Shown here one piece after another: positions 1 through 6,574 of a stretch of 15,143 bases of DNA (the stretch's first letter is position 1; each line of letters begins with the position of its first letter). Both the position numbers and the translations under genes were made by a program. The notes under the pieces are model-generated. The model ran no database searches, had not been told where the DNA came from, and saw only the letters and a program-made list of their open reading frames with translations. Origin of the DNA: an uncultured Bacilli bacterium (GTDB lineage: Bacteria > Bacillota_I > Bacilli_A > RF39 > UBA660); NCBI GenBank assembly GCA_944332645.1, contig CALVKK010000017.1, positions 1-15,143 on the forward strand. Reading direction: 5' to 3'.

Positions 1-1566
1 AAAGAATATCAAACAAAGGCAAAAGAAAAAACTGAATTTGAAAGAACGGAATTAAGTAAGGAAAAAACGGGTGTTAAAATTGAAGGGATTGAAGCAATTA
101 ATCCTTTAAATGGAAATAAAATACCTTTGTTTACTGCTGATTATGTTATGATGCATTATGGTACAGGTGCAATTATGGCAGTGCCAGCACATGATGAAAG
201 AGACTATGAGTTTGCTAAAAAATTTAATATTCCAATTATTGAAGTTATTAAAGGTGGTGATATATCACAATCACCTTATATTGGCGATGGCGAAATGATT
301 AATTCAGATTTTTTAAACGGAATTAAAACAAAAAAAGAAGCTATTGCTAAAATGATTCAGTTTCTGGAATCAAAGGGAATAGCTACTAAAAAAACTAACT
401 ATCGTTTACAAGACTGGATTTTTTCTCGACAAAGATTCTGGGGTGAGCCAATACCATTAGTTTATTGTGAACAATGTGGTTGGCAACCAGTTCCGTATGA
501 TGATTTACCAGTTGTTTTGCCCGATGTTGCTCATTATGAACCAACAGATGATGGTGAAAGCCCATTAGCTAATATAACTGATTGGGTTAATACCACTTGC
601 CCAAAATGTGGTGGTAAGGCAAAAAGAGAAACCGATACAATGCCAAATTGGGCAGGATCTAGTTGGTATTGGTTAAGATATATGGATGCTCACAATGAAA
701 AAGAATTTTGTTCGCAAGAAGCTTTAAGATATTGGGGTATGGTCGATTATTATAATGGTGGTATGGAACATGCAACTAGACATTTACTATATGCTAGATT
801 TTGGCATAGATTTTTATATGATATTGGTTTAGTTCCAACTAAAGAGCCATTTAAAAAAAGGGTAGCACATGGTATGATTTTAGGAGCTAACGGCGAAAAG
901 ATGAGTAAAAGTAAAGGTAATATTGTCAATCCTGATGATATGGTTGATCAATATGGTGCTGATGCTTTACGTTGTTATGAGATGTTTATTGGTGATTATG
1001 CTCAAGATGCTGCATGGAGTGATTCTGGTTTAAATGGTTGTCGTAAATTTTTGGATAGAATTGTTCGGTTAAAAGATAAAGTAATTGATAATCTTAACTA
1101 TAGCCCTAATTTAGAAATTTTGATTAATCAAACCATAAAAAAAGTAACTAATGATTTAGATAGCATGAAATATAATACTGCTGTTTCTAGTTTAATGATA
1201 TTATTAAACGAGTATGAAAAACAAGAAAAAATTACTAAAGCCGACTATCATATTTTACTTGTTCTTTTAAATCCTATCTCACCACATATTACCGAAGAAT
1301 TAAATGAACAATGTGGACTTGAACCGATTTGTTTGACTTCTTGGCCTAGGTATGATGAAAATAAATTAGAAAATGACAGTTATGAATTAGTCGTTCAAGT
1401 AAATGGTAAAGTAAGAGGTAAAATTATCGTTAGTATAGATACATCTAAAGATGAAATGGAAACATTAGCTAAAGAGTTAGAGAATGTTAAAAAATACATT
1501 GAAGATAAAGAAATTGTCAAAATTATAACAATTCCTAAAAAATTGGTTAATATTGTTATAAAATAA
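1..1566 (+). CDS. leuS: Leucyl-tRNA synthetase, 5'-truncated by the window edge
   Basis: Class I aminoacyl-tRNA synthetase that charges tRNA-Leu in the cytoplasm. The reading frame is open from base 1, so the 521 residues seen are the C-terminal two thirds of a protein usually near 800 residues; the N-terminal HIGH region lies outside the window. The visible part opens in the CP1 editing domain, whose motif MHYGTGAIMAVPAHDERDYE (from about base 151) carries the conserved editing aspartate. The catalytic core returns with WIFSRQRFWGEPIP (about 415) and a Cys-pair zinc insertion (CEQC at 466, CPKC near 598). KMSKS is at 898-912. The end (VVQVNGKVRGKI) is the usual C-terminal tRNA-contacting domain. 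It ends 83 nt before metG with no convincing terminator, so some co-transcription is possible. The identity is very secure. A TTG at 127 is internal, not the start. Confidence 0.97.
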   Translation, partial: KEYQTKAKEKTEFERTELSKEKTGVKIEGIEAINPLNGNKIPLFTADYVMMHYGTGAIMAVPAHDERDYEFAKKFNIPIIEVIKGGDISQSPYIGDGEMINSDFLNGIKTKKEAIAKMIQFLESKGIATKKTNYRLQDWIFSRQRFWGEPIPLVYCEQCGWQPVPYDDLPVVLPDVAHYEPTDDGESPLANITDWVNTTCPKCGGKAKRETDTMPNWAGSSWYWLRYMDAHNEKEFCSQEALRYWGMVDYYNGGMEHATRHLLYARFWHRFLYDIGLVPTKEPFKKRVAHGMILGANGEKMSKSKGNIVNPDDMVDQYGADALRCYEMFIGDYAQDAAWSDSGLNGCRKFLDRIVRLKDKVIDNLNYSPNLEILINQTIKKVTNDLDSMKYNTAVSSLMILLNEYEKQEKITKADYHILLVLLNPISPHITEELNEQCGLEPICLTSWPRYDENKLENDSYELVVQVNGKVRGKIIVSIDTSKDEMETLAKELENVKKYIEDKEIVKIITIPKKLVNIVIK

Positions 1567-1624
1567 TTTATAAAGTTGAGGATATTAAAAAATTTATTTT
1601 TGGTGATTTCTAACTTGATATTTA

Positions 1625-1642
1625 TAAAATTGATTAAAGGAG
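1625..1642 (+). promoter_or_regulatory. Possible weak promoter -10 and Shine-Dalgarno of metG
   Basis: TAAAAT at 1625-1630 is followed 6 nt later by AAAGGAG (1636-1642), which sits 7 nt before the metG ATG. The Shine-Dalgarno is clear. The -10 is only suggestive: no good -35 lies 16-18 bp upstream, and AT-rich DNA yields such hexamers by chance. Confidence 0.35.
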
Positions 1643-1649
1643 AAATGTT

Positions 1650-3248
1650 ATGAAAGATATATTAATAGGAGGAGCTTGGCCTTATGCTAATAACTCTTTG
1701 CACATTGGTCATTTAGCTGCTTTACTTCCTGCTGATGTTATAGCTCGTTATCACCGTGGTTGTGGGAATAGAGTAATTTATGTTTCAGGTACTGATTGTC
1801 ATGGAACACCAATTACAGTAAGAGCTAAAAAAGAAGGAATAACTCCAGAAAGCATTGCTAGTAAGTATCATGAAGAGTTTAAAAAAAGTTTTCAAAATTT
1901 AGATTTTTCTTATGATTTTTATACAGCTACGATGACAGAAGAGCATAAAAAACAAGTTCAAGAATTTTACAAGATAATTTTGAATAATGGTTATATTTAT
2001 GAGCAAGAAGATGAACAAGATTATTGTCCAAAATGTAATGAATATTTGTCAGATCGTGAAATAATTGGTACTTGTCCAATTTGTGGGGGTCATGCGATGG
2101 GAGAACAATGTGATGATTGCCTAAGTCCAATTAATCCTCAAGAATTAAAAGATAAACATTGTAAAATATGTGGTGAAGCAACTATTGTTAAAAAAAATAA
2201 ACATTTATATTTTAAATTATCAGCTTTTCAAAAAGTTTTAGAAAAATTAGTTGATGAGCGAGTTAATGATTGGCGTAAAAATGCAATCAATGAAACCAAA
2301 AAGTATCTTAATTTAGGCCTTATTGATCGTGCTACAACTAGACAGTTAACTTGGGGTGTTGATGTTCCGGTAGAAGGTTACGAGGATAAAAAAATTTATG
2401 TTTGGATTGAGGCTGTTATGGGTTATTTAACAGCTTCAATGAAGGTGTGCAAAGATCGTAATATTGATTTTGATCATTTTTTAACAGATAAAGACAATTT
2501 GATCACTTACTTTGTTCATGGCAAAGATAACATTACTTTTCATACAGTTATATATCCTGCTTTGTTAAATGCTATTAATTTAAAATGGCAATTACCTAAA
2601 AAAATAATTTCTTGTGAATATGTTAATATGAACGATGAAAAAATGAGTAAAAGTAAAGGTAATTTAATTACAATGGATGAACTAGTTAGCAAATATGATA
2701 AAGATACTGTTAGGTATTTTATGATTGCTAATGGTCCAGAAAAAAAAGATGTTAATTTTTCATCATCTGATCTTGTTTTGGCGCATAATAAATTTTTAGT
2801 CGGTGTAGTAGGTAATTTTGTTAATCGCAATTTATCTTTTATTAACAAGAAGTTTGATGGAGTTATTAAAAGAGCAGAAATTGACGTTGATATTATGGCT
2901 CGTACTAAATCTATTTATAACGAAGTTGGGAAGTTAATCGAAGATGGTGAATTAAAACAAGCTCTTAATACCATTATTGATTATGCTGTTTTAGGCAATA
3001 AGTATTATGATGAAAGACAACCTTGGATTCAAGTTAAAGAAGACATTATCTCTTTTAATGAAACTACTTATACTTGTGTTTACATTATGGCTAATTTATC
3101 TAATTTGTTAAACCCATTTATTCCTAGCAGTGCTAATAAAATAAAAAATATGTTAGGATTAAAACCTTTTAAATGGGAAGAATATCAATTAGATAGTGAT
3201 ATTAAAATAAACAATTTAGAATTGTTATTTGAACGGATTGATGACTAA
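1650..3248 (+). CDS. metG: Methionyl-tRNA synthetase, double zinc-knuckle type
   Basis: Charges both initiator and elongator tRNA-Met. The 532-residue protein has the class I signature HIGH at residues 18-21 and KMSKS at 331-335. Between them is a zinc domain with four CxxC pairs (C126/129, C142/145, C154/157, C171/174). That arrangement resembles the Escherichia coli/archaeal (MetRS2) form rather than the single-knuckle form common in Bacillus. The C-terminal anticodon-binding helical domain is present. The extra C-terminal tRNA-binding module that brings E. coli MetG to about 680 residues is absent; the protein ends soon after the helical domain. The ATG is preceded by AAAGGAG at 7 nt, which fixes the start. 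The gene follows leuS and ends in an AT-only hairpin that overlaps its stop codon. The identity is very secure; the subtype is a motif reading. Confidence 0.97.
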   Translation: MKDILIGGAWPYANNSLHIGHLAALLPADVIARYHRGCGNRVIYVSGTDCHGTPITVRAKKEGITPESIASKYHEEFKKSFQNLDFSYDFYTATMTEEHKKQVQEFYKIILNNGYIYEQEDEQDYCPKCNEYLSDREIIGTCPICGGHAMGEQCDDCLSPINPQELKDKHCKICGEATIVKKNKHLYFKLSAFQKVLEKLVDERVNDWRKNAINETKKYLNLGLIDRATTRQLTWGVDVPVEGYEDKKIYVWIEAVMGYLTASMKVCKDRNIDFDHFLTDKDNLITYFVHGKDNITFHTVIYPALLNAINLKWQLPKKIISCEYVNMNDEKMSKSKGNLITMDELVSKYDKDTVRYFMIANGPEKKDVNFSSSDLVLAHNKFLVGVVGNFVNRNLSFINKKFDGVIKRAEIDVDIMARTKSIYNEVGKLIEDGELKQALNTIIDYAVLGNKYYDERQPWIQVKEDIISFNETTYTCVYIMANLSNLLNPFIPSSANKIKNMLGLKPFKWEEYQLDSDIKINNLELLFERIDD

Positions 3249-3284
3249 ATATTATTTATTAAATATTATTAATAAATAATATTT
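3247..3284 (+). terminator. AT-only hairpin at the end of metG
   Basis: Perfect 14-bp inverted repeat: AAATATTATTTATT (3247-3260) and AATAAATAATATTT (3271-3284), with a 10-nt loop, beginning inside the metG stop codon and followed by TATTTT. The position fits an intrinsic terminator. The stem has no G or C, so it may be weak, and the T-run is interrupted. Confidence 0.5.
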
Positions 3285-3347
3285 TATTTTGATATACTTT
3301 TTGTTTTAATAAATATGTCATAAACTATTTTATTTTTATTAATATGT

Positions 3348-3367
3348 TGATATAATTATTGTAGGAG
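3348..3367 (+). promoter_or_regulatory. Extended -10 promoter and Shine-Dalgarno of yqeG
   Basis: TGATATAAT at 3348-3356 is a perfect extended -10 (TGn plus TATAAT). No good -35 lies at the usual distance, which extended -10 promoters can tolerate. A start of transcription about 7 nt downstream (near 3363) falls on the Shine-Dalgarno GGAG (3364-3367), 9 nt before the ATG at 3377. Confidence 0.6.
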
Positions 3368-3376
3368 TTGTTCAGT

Positions 3377-3898
3377 ATGGAAAAATATATACCAGATATT
3401 TATCAAAAAAGTATTTACGCCATTAATTATGATGCTTTATATAATAGAGGGATAAAATGTTTGTTATTTGATTTGGATAATACCATTGCACCAATAACAA
3501 TCAAAAAGCCTAGTAAGAAGATCAAGGAACTTTTTGATGATTTGAAAACTAAAGGTTTTAAAATTATCATTTTTTCAAATAGCCCTAAAACTCGTGTTAA
3601 ACCGTTTAAGGATGAATTAGATGTTGATTGTTGCGCTATGGCTATGAAACCTTTTAAAAGAAAATATATGAAACTTTTGGATGAATATAAGCTAAACGTT
3701 GCCTCAGTAGCCAGTATTGGGGATCAATTATTAACGGATATTAGAGGTGGAAATAATGTTGGGATTACTACGATATTAGTAAATCCAATTGGAACAAAAG
3801 AAAATAAAATGACCAGAATTAATCGTCATTTTGAAAAGAAAATATTAAAGAAATTACGAGATAATGATTTGTTTACCAAAGGAAAATACTATGAATAG
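3377..3898 (+). CDS. yqeG: YqeG-family HAD phosphatase (subfamily IIIA)
   Basis: A 173-residue cytoplasmic HAD-superfamily phosphohydrolase of the YqeG family, found beside the ribosome-assembly GTPase gene yqeH in many Firmicutes. All four HAD motifs are visible: DLDNT (residues 32-36, nucleophile D32 and acid D34), FSNS (66-69), the motif III lysine in MKPFK (K91) and GDQLLTD (115-121, Mg-binding D116/D121). The length matches the family (about 170). I chose ATG 3377 over an upstream TTG at 3368 because GGAG at 3364-3367 spaces correctly for the ATG and directly abuts the TTG. The gene has its own extended -10 promoter and overlaps the next start by 8 nt, implying coupled translation with yqeH. 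The physiological substrate is not established from sequence. Confidence 0.92.
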   Translation: MEKYIPDIYQKSIYAINYDALYNRGIKCLLFDLDNTIAPITIKKPSKKIKELFDDLKTKGFKIIIFSNSPKTRVKPFKDELDVDCCAMAMKPFKRKYMKLLDEYKLNVASVASIGDQLLTDIRGGNNVGITTILVNPIGTKENKMTRINRHFEKKILKKLRDNDLFTKGKYYE

Positions 3899-4817
3899 AT
3901 GTAATGGCTGTGGAACATTAATTGCAAATGATGGATTATGTGAAAGATGTTTTCGGATAAAACATTATAATGAATATAAGATTATATCTAAAAATAATAA
4001 TGACTTTATTCCTATATTAGAAAATATTAATAAAACAAATGATTTAGTTTTGTTAGTTGTTGATTTATTTAATATAGGGGATTTATCTTTAATTAGAAAA
4101 TATTTAAAAAATGATATTTTACTGATATTAACCAAAAGAGATTTATTACCTAAAAGTCTTTCTTTTGATAAATTATATAATTATGATTATAAAACAGATT
4201 ATATTGATAAAATAATAATAAGTAGTTCAAAAAATTATAATTTTGATGAATTATTAAGTAAAATAAATAAATATAAAAAATCAAATAATGTTTATGTAGT
4301 AGGATATACTAATGCTGGCAAGTCAACGATGATTAATAAATTAATTTATAATTATTCTGATACCAAAACAGAAATAACGACTAGTCCACTTCCTAGTACA
4401 ACTTTAAATATTATTGAAATAAAATTAAATGATATTACTTTAATCGATACACCCGGATTATTAGATGAAAATGATATATCTAATTATGTAAGTGGTGAAG
4501 AATTAAAAAAAATAATACCAAAAAAAGAAATAAAACCAGTTACTTATCAAATAAAAGGTAATCAAACTATTGTAGTAGATAAGTATTTACAAATAGAAGC
4601 TAAAGATATTGATTTAACATTTTATATATCTAATACTTTAAAAATAAAAAGATATTATAAAAATATACCTACTAATTTAAAAAAGCATACTGTCGAAGTA
4701 AACAAAAATGATGTTGTTATTAAAGGATTATGTTTTATTAAAACAAATAAAAAAAGTGTATTAAATATATACACTTTAGAAAATGTTAAGGTTTTCACTC
4801 GCAAGAGTATGATTTAG
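3891..4817 (+). CDS. yqeH: Circularly permuted ribosome-assembly GTPase YqeH
   Basis: Small-subunit (30S) assembly GTPase with a permuted G domain. Residues 4-20 form a four-Cys zinc finger (C4, C7, C17, C20). G motifs then occur in permuted order: G4 as TKRD (81-84), G5 as SSSK (111-114), G1 as GYTNAGKST (138-146), G2 in PLPSTT (166-171), G3 as DTPG (186-189). A C-terminal beta-rich domain follows and ends in the family-typical GL.F..N tail. At 308 residues it is shorter than Bacillus YqeH (about 366), with compact linkers. Threonine replaces the first Asn of NKxD in G4. ATG 3891 is preferred over ATG 3864 because AAAGGA (3878-3883) lies 7 nt before it and the zinc finger begins at once. It overlaps yqeG by 8 nt. 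Its last 23 nt overlap the convergent amidotransferase-like gene. Confidence 0.94.
   Translation: MNRCNGCGTLIANDGLCERCFRIKHYNEYKIISKNNNDFIPILENINKTNDLVLLVVDLFNIGDLSLIRKYLKNDILLILTKRDLLPKSLSFDKLYNYDYKTDYIDKIIISSSKNYNFDELLSKINKYKKSNNVYVVGYTNAGKSTMINKLIYNYSDTKTEITTSPLPSTTLNIIEIKLNDITLIDTPGLLDENDISNYVSGEELKKIIPKKEIKPVTYQIKGNQTIVVDKYLQIEAKDIDLTFYISNTLKIKRYYKNIPTNLKKHTVEVNKNDVVIKGLCFIKTNKKSVLNIYTLENVKVFTRKSMI
4745..4777 (-). terminator. Intrinsic terminator of the minus-strand hydrolase, inside yqeH
   Basis: Read on the minus strand, AAAGTGTAT (4777-4769), a 7-nt loop and ATACACTTT (4761-4753) form a perfect 9-bp stem. It runs into seven consecutive T (4755-4749), three of them the end of the stem, then ATTTG. 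It starts 18 nt after the hydrolase stop codon (4795-4797) and lies wholly within the last codons of yqeH on the opposite strand. Confidence 0.65.
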
Positions 4818-5478
4818 CGTTATTTATAAATTCCGTAAATAGCCTTTGACTGTTTAAATCTTTATCGTAATTTTTCTCCGGATGCCATTGAACACCGATA
4901 TTAAAAGTGTTCCCTTTTTTTTCAACTGCTTCAATTATATTATCACATGTAGCAGCAATGTTATACGTACCACTATTTTCAACTTGATAGTTATGAAAAC
5001 TATTTACTAGAATTTTTGATTCTTTTAAAATCGTAAACAATTGACTATTCTTATTTATGTTAACTAAATGTTTGTATTTTTGATTGCAGTTATGATTTTT
5101 TACCATAATATTTTGATTGTTATTATTGTAATTACACATTACTTGCATTCCCATACAAATTCCTAAAAGTGGAATGCTTTTTTTGTTACAATAATCACAC
5201 ACAAAAAGATGATACTCGAATCTTTTATCTCCTCCTGGTATGATAATTCCTTGACATAAATTGATTTGAGAAATTAAAATTTTTTTATCGTCATCAGTAA
5301 GTTTTTCTGCATTTTTTGGTATAGCATTATAATAATCAAATAGTTGAGGAGGGAGAATAGCAATTGGGATTCCACCATATTTTATGATTGCTTTTCGGTA
5401 GTTTTCAAAAATACAAATTGTATTTTTATTTGAAATTGATTTATCACCAATTCCTAATATTCCAATAATTGGTTTCAT
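4795..5478 (-). CDS. Class I glutamine amidotransferase-like hydrolase (peptidase C26, PuuD-like)
   Basis: A 227-residue cytoplasmic protein of the gamma-glutamyl hydrolase / gamma-glutamyl-GABA hydrolase group. The catalytic triad is visible: nucleophile C108 in GICMGMQ (106-112), with H199 and E201 in WHPEKN (198-203). PGGD (81-84) supplies the oxyanion-hole region, and VNSFHNYQV (158-166) is a typical pre-catalytic C26 motif. There is no signal peptide and no synthase domain, so it acts as a free-standing hydrolase. The substrate is unknown: PuuD cleaves gamma-glutamyl-GABA, but no putrescine-pathway genes are visible here. The start ATG (5478) is preceded by GGTGAT at 4 nt. It lies downstream of the collagen-like gene but is separated from it by a terminator and its own -10 element. 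The fold is secure; the exact reaction is not. Confidence 0.88.
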   Translation of the reverse strand: MKPIIGILGIGDKSISNKNTICIFENYRKAIIKYGGIPIAILPPQLFDYYNAIPKNAEKLTDDDKKILISQINLCQGIIIPGGDKRFEYHLFVCDYCNKKSIPLLGICMGMQVMCNYNNNNQNIMVKNHNCNQKYKHLVNINKNSQLFTILKESKILVNSFHNYQVENSGTYNIAATCDNIIEAVEKKGNTFNIGVQWHPEKNYDKDLNSQRLFTEFINNAKSYSCE

Positions 5479-5481
5479 TGT

Positions 5482-5500
5482 ATCACCAATTATTATTATA
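5482..5500 (-). promoter_or_regulatory. Promoter -10 and Shine-Dalgarno of the C26 hydrolase gene
   Basis: On the minus strand a perfect TATAAT occupies 5500-5495 and GGTGAT occupies 5487-5482. The predicted transcript start (about 5488) falls one base before the Shine-Dalgarno. No good -35 is present. A tandem 7-bp repeat (TTGAATA twice, 5503-5516 on the plus strand) lies immediately upstream, where a spacer would be. Confidence 0.55.
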
Positions 5501-5528
5501 CCTTGAATATTGAATATTATACTTTTAT

Positions 5529-5555
5529 AAAAAAAAGCTACAAAAGCTTTTTTTT
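5529..5555 (-). terminator. Intrinsic terminator of the collagen-like gene
   Basis: Perfect 11-bp inverted repeat, AAAAAAAAGCT (5529-5539) and AGCTTTTTTTT (5545-5555), with a 5-nt loop. The sequence is A-rich on one arm and T-rich on the other, so it can work in both orientations. Its outer arm overlaps the TAA stop codon (5556-5554, minus strand), so the gene ends directly in the terminator. Confidence 0.75.
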
Positions 5556-6477
5556 ATGGCCCAGTAGGTCCTGTTGGTCCGGTAGGTCCAGTCGCGCCTT
5601 CAGGTCCGGTAGGTCCAGTAGGTCCAGTCGCGCCTTCAGGTCCAGTAGGTCCAGTTGCACCTTCAGGTCCAGTAGGTCCAGTTGCACCTTCAGATCCAGT
5701 AGGTCCAGTAGCACCTGTGTTACCTTGAATACCTTGAGGTCCTGTAGGTCCAGTTGGTCCGGTAGGTCCAGTAGCACCAGCGGCTCCAGCAGGTCCAGTT
5801 GGTCCAGTAGGTCCAGTCACTCCAGTCGCTCCAGTTGTTCCAGCGGCTCCAGTAGGCCCAGTCGGTCCAGTAGCACCGGTTGTTCCAGCAGGTCCGGTAG
5901 GTCCAGTAGCCCCAGTTGTTCCAGCAGGTCCGGTAGGTCCAGTTGGTCCAGTCACTCCAGTAGCACCAGTTGTTCCAGCAGGTCCGGTAGGTCCAGTAGG
6001 TCCAGTAGGTCCAGTAGCTCCAGTAGCCCCAGTTGCTCCCGTTGGAATGGTTAAGTTCAAAAAGAAATTAGGGGAAACACCAGTTATGGAAGCTGCTGCT
6101 GTTGCTCCAGTTGTTACAGTTCCTATCGTTAAAGTTGGTGTAACACTAGGTCCGGTAGGTCCAGTAGGCCCGGTTGCTCCAGTAGCTCCGGTTCCAGCAG
6201 GTCCGGTAGGTCCAGTAGGCCCAGTCGGTCCAGTAGCTCCGGCAGGGATAACGAAATCAAGAATAGCATTTGTATTTGTACCAGCATTTACAACGCTTGC
6301 TGCACTACCTGGAATACCTGTTGTTGTTAGACCAACTGCAACAGTGGTAGGTCCAGCAGGTCCAGTTGGTCCGGTAGGCCCTGTTGCTCCGATACAAGTT
6401 ACACATGAAGGTTTACATTTTTGGTCTTGCTCAATTTTGCACATAGCATTTTGATATATATCGTTAATAGTAATCAC
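5554..6477 (-). CDS. Collagen-like Gly-X-Y repeat protein (spore-surface or exosporium type)
   Basis: Predicted structural protein of up to 307 residues, numbered here from a GTG at 6477. A short non-collagen head carries four Cys (C13, C21, C25, C28) and no signal peptide. Gly-X-Y triplets then begin (30-44) and are interrupted by two 35-residue hydrophobic modules (45-79 and 112-146), each ending in an IP motif before Gly. From residue 147 there are 53 uninterrupted triplets, mostly GPT or GAT, to the last residue. Such Thr-rich triple helices resemble BclA-type proteins of spore outer layers, which are made without a signal peptide and are O-glycosylated; that role is inferred here. Unlike BclA there is no C-terminal globular domain. 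GTG 6477 lies inside the Shine-Dalgarno; an ATT at 6468 is better spaced and may be the true start (304 residues). The gene is much richer in G+C than its neighbours because of Gly/Pro codons. Confidence 0.85.
   Translation of the reverse strand: MITINDIYQNAMCKIEQDQKCKPSCVTCIGATGPTGPTGPAGPTTVAVGLTTTGIPGSAASVVNAGTNTNAILDFVIPAGATGPTGPTGPTGPAGTGATGATGPTGPTGPSVTPTLTIGTVTTGATAAASITGVSPNFFLNLTIPTGATGATGATGPTGPTGPTGPAGTTGATGVTGPTGPTGPAGTTGATGPTGPAGTTGATGPTGPTGAAGTTGATGVTGPTGPTGPAGAAGATGPTGPTGPTGPQGIQGNTGATGPTGSEGATGPTGPEGATGPTGPEGATGPTGPTGPEGATGPTGPTGPTGP
5557..6040 (-). repeat. Imperfect tandem repeats encoding Gly-X-Y triplets
   Basis: A 9-bp period (GGTCCAGTA and variants on the plus strand, encoding Gly-Pro-Thr on the minus strand) runs through about 480 bp without interruption, with higher-order 18-45 bp units (for example GEGATGPTGP-like blocks near 5600-5700). 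Smaller blocks lie at about 6140-6240 and 6345-6390. Such tracts can change length by slippage and are prone to assembly collapse. Confidence 0.85.
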
Positions 6478-6514
6478 CTCATTTCTATATATAGAATATG
6501 TAAAAGTGTAATAA
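6478..6514 (-). promoter_or_regulatory. Candidate promoter of the collagen-like gene
   Basis: Two readings compete on the minus strand. A sigma-A-like pair is TTATTA (6514-6509), a 17-bp spacer and TATATA (6491-6486); this keeps the -10 to Shine-Dalgarno distance of the other genes here. Alternatively CATATTCTA (6500-6492) fits the -10 form CATAnnnTA of the sporulation factors sigma-E/sigma-K, but I found no well-placed -35 partner. A perfect 14-bp palindrome (6483-6496) overlaps both. Confidence 0.4.
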
Positions 6515-6558
6515 AATTGAATATAAAAGTCTAGAATATTGTTTAAAATGGATTATTT

Positions 6559-6574
6559 TAACTTGACCAAGTTA
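6559..6574. promoter_or_regulatory. Perfect palindrome covering the priA -35 (possible operator)
   Basis: TAACTTG (6559-6565), central AC, CAAGTTA (6568-6574): 7-bp arms with a 2-bp centre. The -35 hexamer lies entirely inside it. A further half-site AACTTG recurs at 6593-6598, on the predicted transcript start and 33 bp from the first. The shape fits a dimeric repressor site; no known consensus was matched. Confidence 0.45.

Noticed and set aside
127..129. TTG as the start of leuS
   Set aside because: The frame is open to base 1 with conserved LeuRS editing-domain sequence upstream; the gene is cut by the window edge.
1567..1649. Terminator or T-box leader between leuS and metG
   Set aside because: Only AT-rich sequence without a stable stem or T-box motifs; 83 nt is too short for a T-box leader.
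2540..2848. Minus-strand open frame of 102 codons inside metG
   Set aside because: Antisense to well-conserved metG sequence including KMSKS; no start signals or recognisable protein. The same applies to the other antisense frames inside metG, priA, ruvA and queA.
3864..3866. ATG 3864 as the yqeH start
   Set aside because: No Shine-Dalgarno before it; AAAGGA is correctly placed for ATG 3891, where the zinc finger begins.
5538..5777. Second minus-strand frame (79 codons, Asp/Leu-rich) within the collagen repeat
   Set aside because: A frame-shifted reading of the same tandem repeat; it runs through the terminator and lacks a start signal.
5503..6054. Plus-strand open frame of 183 codons rich in Ser/Arg, antisense to the collagen-like gene
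   Set aside because: A shadow of the Gly-X-Y repeat read in the opposite direction; low complexity, no Shine-Dalgarno, no independent conserved feature.
5557..6400. Regular short repeats that could suggest a CRISPR array
   Set aside because: The 9-bp period encodes Gly-Pro-Thr in an open frame; there are no constant repeats separated by unique spacers.
6047..6454. Plus-strand open frame of 135 codons rich in Val/Pro/Ala, antisense to the N-terminal part of the collagen-like gene
   Set aside because: Also a shadow of repeat codons; the minus-strand frame has the Shine-Dalgarno, promoter and terminator.
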